Source: Deltaproteobacteria bacterium (GTDB taxonomy: Bacteria > Desulfobacterota > Desulfovibrionia > Desulfovibrionales > Desulfovibrionaceae). From it: DNA of 9,785 nt. Of this stretch, positions 6,822 to 9,785 are shown in pieces. The position numbers were made by a program, and so were the translations under genes. The DNA is taken from the NCBI GenBank assembly GCA_020861205.1, contig JAJBSY010000202.1:1-9785 (forward strand), read 5' to 3'. The notes under the pieces were generated by a model. It made no database searches. It was not told the DNA's origin and worked only from the letters and a program-made list of their open reading frames with translations. How positions within the stretch are numbered: the first letter of the stretch is position 1; each line of letters starts with the position of its first letter.

Positions 6822-6865
6822 GCGCACTTGTCTTGGCGTGCAAAGTGTGCAACAACTCCCGGGAG
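6822..6865 (+). promoter_or_regulatory. Two adjacent dyads in the leader of the M23 gene
   Basis: gcgcactt (6822-6829) pairs with aagtgtgc (6843-6850) over a 13-nt loop, with one G·U pair in RNA. It is followed by the perfect 10-bp palindrome ctcccgggag (6856-6865). The start codon at 6890 and its AAGGA site (6877-6881) come directly after. They could form leader hairpins or protein-binding sites. No run of T follows closely enough for a classic terminator. Function is not established. Confidence 0.35.
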
Positions 6866-6889
6866 AGATTTTTATCAAGGATTGAAACC

Positions 6890-8305
6890 ATGCGCCTTCC
6901 CTTCTCGCCGGTGGTAGTTATCGGCGCCATCGTTCTCGGTATCGTGGGCGGTACCGCCTATTTTCTCTTTAAGGACACCACGCCGCCCGAGATCGCCCTC
7001 GCTCCGGAAACCAAGGTGGTAACCCCCGGACAAAAGTTCACGGTGACGGCTTCGGACGCCGCCTCGGGCATACGCTCCATCACCGTGACTATCCGTAAAA
7101 ACTCCCAGGCCCAGGTATTGGCAAAGAATACATACCCGGACAAGGCCGGAACGAAAACGGCGGAGTTCGCGTTCAAGGATACCTTCTTGCGCGACGGCGC
7201 CTTTACCCTGGTCGTTAACGCGGCGGACGCGTCCTTTGCCGGGTTCGGACAAGGCAATTCCACTACCAAAGAATATGCCATGACCATGGATACCACGCCG
7301 CCCAAGGTAACCATCAAAACATCCTATCCCTATGTGCGGCGCGGCGGCAGCGGTTGCGTGTCCTTTACGGTGTCCCGCGAAGTGGACGCCGCGGGAATAA
7401 CGGTCAATGACGCGTATTTCCCGGGATACAGGCAGGAAAACGGCGATTACATCTGCTTTTTCCCCTTCCCTTATTCCATGGAGGGCCAGGATTACCAGCC
7501 GTATATCGTGGTCACCGATCAAGCCGGAAACAAAAGCGAAACCCGCGTGCCCCTTTATCGCGTCAAACAGCGGTTCAAAACGGACACGGTCAGGATAAAC
7601 GACCGGTTCTTCGATCTGAAACTGCCGGAATTCAAGGCCTTTTATCCGGAGGTCACCGATCCGTTGACGCTGTTCAACCTGGTTAACGGCGAGCTTCGGC
7701 GGTCCAACGCCGTAAAATTGATGGAAATAGGCCAGAAATCCGCACCCCGCGCCCTGTGGAACGACGCGTTCCTGCCGTTGCCCAACGCGGCGGTCAAGGC
7801 CGGCTTCGCGGAGCACAGAGCCTATCTATATAACGATGTCAAACAGGATGTCGAAGCGACCCATCTGGGACTCGACCTCGCCTCCATCGCCAGAAGTCCC
7901 GTTCCGGCCGGCAACGACGGGGTTGTCGTGTTCGCCGACTATCTGGGCATTTACGGCAACGTGGTGGTTCTGGACCACGGCCTGGGTCTGCAGAGCCTGT
8001 ATTCCCACCTGTCCGAAATTTCCGTTACCGTCGGGCAAACGGTGACACGAGGGGAAACCCTCGGGCGGACCGGGGCCACCGGCATGGCGGTCGGCGACCA
8101 TCTTCATTTCGGCATTCTGATTTCCGGATTTGAGGTTTCACCCGTAGAATGGCTCGACCGGAAATGGATCCGCGACAATATCACGGATCGTCTGCAAGAA
8201 GCCGGGACTCCGGGGCCCGAACTGGTTGCGCCCGCGTCTGTTCCCGTGGAGGAAAAAAAGCCCGAAAGCAAGCCCTCTCCTCCCCGTCGCGGCAAAAAGC
8301 GCTGA
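6890..8305 (+). CDS. Membrane-anchored M23-family metallopeptidase with two Ig-like modules
   Basis: M23 (LytM/lysostaphin-type) enzymes cut peptidoglycan cross-bridges or stems with a zinc ion. The protein has 471 residues: an N-terminal signal anchor (about 5-28, SPVVVIGAIVLGIVGGTAYF), then two Ig-like modules that each begin with DTTPP (residues 29 and 134). A linker region follows (about 225-320), then the M23 domain with H325xxxD329 (THLGLD), H373 (YSHLS) and the HxH pair H404/H406 (DHLHFG). All zinc and catalytic positions are present, so it should be active, unlike degenerate activators such as EnvC. The tail is Pro/Lys/Arg-rich (PPRRGKKR). ATG at 6890 has AAGGA eight bases upstream and places the membrane segment at the start. 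An in-frame extension to 6833 would put 19 polar, Cys-containing residues before it. It would act in the periplasm in wall remodelling. Confidence 0.93.
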   Translation: MRLPFSPVVVIGAIVLGIVGGTAYFLFKDTTPPEIALAPETKVVTPGQKFTVTASDAASGIRSITVTIRKNSQAQVLAKNTYPDKAGTKTAEFAFKDTFLRDGAFTLVVNAADASFAGFGQGNSTTKEYAMTMDTTPPKVTIKTSYPYVRRGGSGCVSFTVSREVDAAGITVNDAYFPGYRQENGDYICFFPFPYSMEGQDYQPYIVVTDQAGNKSETRVPLYRVKQRFKTDTVRINDRFFDLKLPEFKAFYPEVTDPLTLFNLVNGELRRSNAVKLMEIGQKSAPRALWNDAFLPLPNAAVKAGFAEHRAYLYNDVKQDVEATHLGLDLASIARSPVPAGNDGVVVFADYLGIYGNVVVLDHGLGLQSLYSHLSEISVTVGQTVTRGETLGRTGATGMAVGDHLHFGILISGFEVSPVEWLDRKWIRDNITDRLQEAGTPGPELVAPASVPVEEKKPESKPSPPRRGKKR

Positions 8306-8306
8306 C

Positions 8307-9158
8307 CTACCAAGGCCTGATGCTGCCCGAGGTTACGGCCGTAAGCCCGTCCTCGGTTTGCAGCAAGAGGGAACCGCTTGCATCAAGCCCCGCGAGGACG
8401 CCCCCGGCCCCGAGGTCTTCGGCGAATATCCGGCTTCCCATCCATGCCAGGCCGGCTTCAATGTGCCGTCGAAGTGTCGCGCTATCCGCGCGTTCGATGT
8501 GCCGCGTGTAGGTATCCCGCATCCCGGCCGCCAGTTTCCGCCAAAAATCGCACAGAGGCTCGTTGAAATACGGCAACGCGACAGCGGGAACCGCCTTGTT
8601 TCCACGCATCCGGTCTTCTTCCGGCGCGTTGCGAAGATTCAACCCCAACCCGGCCAGTAGCCTGCTTCCCCGCTCTTCCAACAGCAAGCCGCCAACCTTA
8701 CCTTCCGGCCCCCCGGCGTCCGCCAACAAAAGATCGTTGGGCCACTTGATCCGTGTTTGCACGCCCAGCGTCCGGAGCGCCGCGTGGACGCAATATCCTG
8801 TGGCAAGCGGCGCCATGCTGTCCAGCCGGACAAAGCCGTCCGGCAGAAAAAAGGATACGTAAAGATTGCCCGGCGGCGACACCCATTCACGCCGGAGCTG
8901 TCCCCTGCCGCGAGTCTGGCTTGCGGCAAGCACACCCGACCATGCCGGCATTTCGGTTTCCCGCGCGAGATCCCAGGCGAGATCGAACGTTGAGGTGGTC
9001 GAACCCGTCACATAAACGGGAGCGAAACAGACGCTTGCGGTATCGCCTCCCATCAACGACGCTTCCCGGCTGTCGAGTGGGGATGCCAGGACGGAACCGT
9101 CCCCGGCCGTCCTCCTACGGTCCAGGATTACGGGGAAAAAGCGTTCTTTCATTGGCAT
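8307..9158 (-). CDS. birA: Biotin--[acetyl-CoA-carboxylase] ligase, catalytic-domain type
   Basis: Activates biotin as biotinyl-AMP and attaches it to the lysine of biotin carboxyl carrier domains, in the cytoplasm. It has 283 residues. Motifs in order are TTSTFDLAWDLA (54-65), ASQTRGRGQLRREW (79-92) followed by SPPGNLYVSF, KWPND (138-142), GKVGGLLLEE (153-162) with K154, GLGLNLRN (170-177), and a C-terminal SH3-like domain ending VTSGSI. There is no winged-helix domain, so it is a monofunctional ligase and not the repressor type. Where E. coli BirA has GRGRRGR, this has GRGQLRR. The first 45 residues lack a recognisable motif. The start is ATG at 9158; ATG at 9152 is equally possible, and both sit behind AGGGACTCCGGAAAG. 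It ends one base from the M23 stop (convergent) and starts 27 bases from the divergent nucleotidyltransferase. Confidence 0.92.
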   Translation of the reverse strand: MPMKERFFPVILDRRRTAGDGSVLASPLDSREASLMGGDTASVCFAPVYVTGSTTSTFDLAWDLARETEMPAWSGVLAASQTRGRGQLRREWVSPPGNLYVSFFLPDGFVRLDSMAPLATGYCVHAALRTLGVQTRIKWPNDLLLADAGGPEGKVGGLLLEERGSRLLAGLGLNLRNAPEEDRMRGNKAVPAVALPYFNEPLCDFWRKLAAGMRDTYTRHIERADSATLRRHIEAGLAWMGSRIFAEDLGAGGVLAGLDASGSLLLQTEDGLTAVTSGSIRPW

Positions 9159-9185
9159 CTTTCCGGAGTCCCTGTATGGTCGGGT

Positions 9186-9785
9186 ATGCGGTATTTCCTG
9201 GCGGGCGGCGCGATCCGCGATTTGTTACTCGGGCTGAAGCCGACGGAATTCGACATCGTTTTCGACGGATCAGCCGAAGACCTGGCGCGCCTCCACGGGA
9301 CCGCGCGGCATGTCGGCAAAGCCTCCGTCACGTATATTGTCGACGGCCGGGACCATGCGCCGCTTGCGGGCAGTATACCAGAAGATCTTCTGGCGCGCGA
9401 CTGCACCATCAATGCCCTGCTGCTCGGTGAAGACGGGGTTGTCTACGCTCTGCCGCAAACGTTTGACGACCTGCGGAACGGGGTTATCCGCCATGCTGCC
9501 CCGGATTCGTTTTTGCGCGATCCGGTAAGGGTCTTCCGGGCGGCGCGGTTTGCGGCCACCCTCCCCGGTTTTCACGTCGCGCCCGAAACCGTTTCCCTTA
9601 TGCGGAAAACCTCGCGGGATAATAATTTCCGGGTCATCGCGGCTGAACGAGTCGGGAAAGAATGCATGAAAGCGCTTGCCGGCCATGCCCCCGGAACGTT
9701 TCTGCAAACGCTTTCCGAGGCTCGCGCCCTTTCCCCGTGGTTTTCGCCGCTCGACCGGGGGCAAAACATACCGGCAGGTCCTTTG
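9186..9785 (+). CDS. Class II tRNA nucleotidyltransferase / poly(A) polymerase family protein (3' end outside window)
   Basis: Class II nucleotidyltransferases add CCA, CC or A to tRNA 3' ends, or poly(A) to RNA. The first 200 residues are visible. They show the head-domain start YFLAGGAIRDLLLG (3-16), the acidic motif A as E21-F-D23, motif B-like ARDCTINALLL (70-80), motif C-like DDLRNGVIR (94-102) and the helical neck RDPVRVFRAARFAA (111-124). Three positions depart from the consensus: Glu for the first motif-A Asp, Ala for the first Arg of RRD, and Arg for the Glu of EDxxR. The stretch between motifs A and B is about 20 residues shorter than E. coli CCA recalled from memory. ATG at 9186 is the only start that precedes the motif; GGAG is 17 nt upstream, so the ribosome site is poor. 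CCA-adding, CC-adding, A-adding and poly(A) activities cannot be separated without the rest. Confidence 0.85.
   Translation, partial: MRYFLAGGAIRDLLLGLKPTEFDIVFDGSAEDLARLHGTARHVGKASVTYIVDGRDHAPLAGSIPEDLLARDCTINALLLGEDGVVYALPQTFDDLRNGVIRHAAPDSFLRDPVRVFRAARFAATLPGFHVAPETVSLMRKTSRDNNFRVIAAERVGKECMKALAGHAPGTFLQTLSEARALSPWFSPLDRGQNIPAGPL

Noticed and set aside
6833..6889. N-terminal extension of the M23 peptidase with MACKVCNNSR
   Set aside because: It places polar and Cys residues before the signal anchor and lies over the leader dyads; the ATG at 6890 has AAGGA at the right distance.
6875..7816. 313-codon open frame on the minus strand
   Set aside because: It mirrors the M23 gene, is rich in Gly/Arg/His with no motif, and would overlap a well-supported enzyme.
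8753..9430. 225-codon plus-strand frame crossing birA and the nucleotidyltransferase start
   Set aside because: Arg/Pro-rich with no motif; it conflicts with two recognised genes in other frames.
1..9785. Mobile element, phage, CRISPR, defence, rRNA or tRNA gene
   Set aside because: No transposase, integrase, repeat array, cloverleaf or rRNA signature was seen. All substantial frames resolve to chromosomal housekeeping or envelope genes.

Overview
The window looks like housekeeping chromosome from a Gram-negative, GC-rich bacterium. A Desulfovibrio-like member of the Desulfobacterota is the best guess. That rests on the style of the proteins: an Mrp ATPase with an N-terminal cysteine cluster, an FtsB-like protein beside a TPR protein, class I FBPase beside TsaD, and a lipobox lipoprotein. 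It is an inference from memory, not a database result.

Positions 1-6721 hold nine genes in a row on the minus strand. In transcription order they are pcm (isoaspartyl repair methyltransferase), mrp (Fe-S carrier ATPase), pgsA (phosphatidylglycerophosphate synthase), a small helical unknown, an ftsB/divIC-like division protein, a TPR protein, a lipoprotein with a sensor-like body, fbp (class I fructose-1,6-bisphosphatase) and tsaD (tRNA t6A synthesis, cut by the window's left edge). Many junctions are tight: a 17-nt overlap between ftsB and the TPR gene, a 2-nt gap before ftsB, and a 10-nt gap before fbp whose Shine-Dalgarno contains the preceding stop codon. Likely breaks in the unit are the 138-nt gap upstream of pgsA, which has a plausible promoter, and an 80-nt gap holding a strong inverted repeat between the TPR and lipoprotein genes.

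Positions 6722-6889 form a divergent control region with an AT-rich core and several dyads. To its right, on the plus strand, lies a membrane-anchored M23 metallopeptidase with two Ig-like modules. It converges, with one base between stop codons, on a minus-strand biotin-protein ligase without a DNA-binding domain. The ligase diverges, with 27 bases between start codons, from a plus-strand class II tRNA nucleotidyltransferase cut by the right edge.

The genes serve general functions: envelope lipid, division and peptidoglycan, Fe-S and protein maintenance, gluconeogenesis, tRNA maturation and biotinylation. I see no mobile element, CRISPR array, rRNA or tRNA gene, or defence or biosynthetic cluster, and nothing that amounts to an undescribed system. 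The most interesting points are the nucleotidyltransferase, which has a short loop region like CC-adding enzymes and altered catalytic motifs, the unknown 90-residue protein between pgsA and ftsB, the sensor-like lipoprotein, and the dyad between the TPR and lipoprotein genes.
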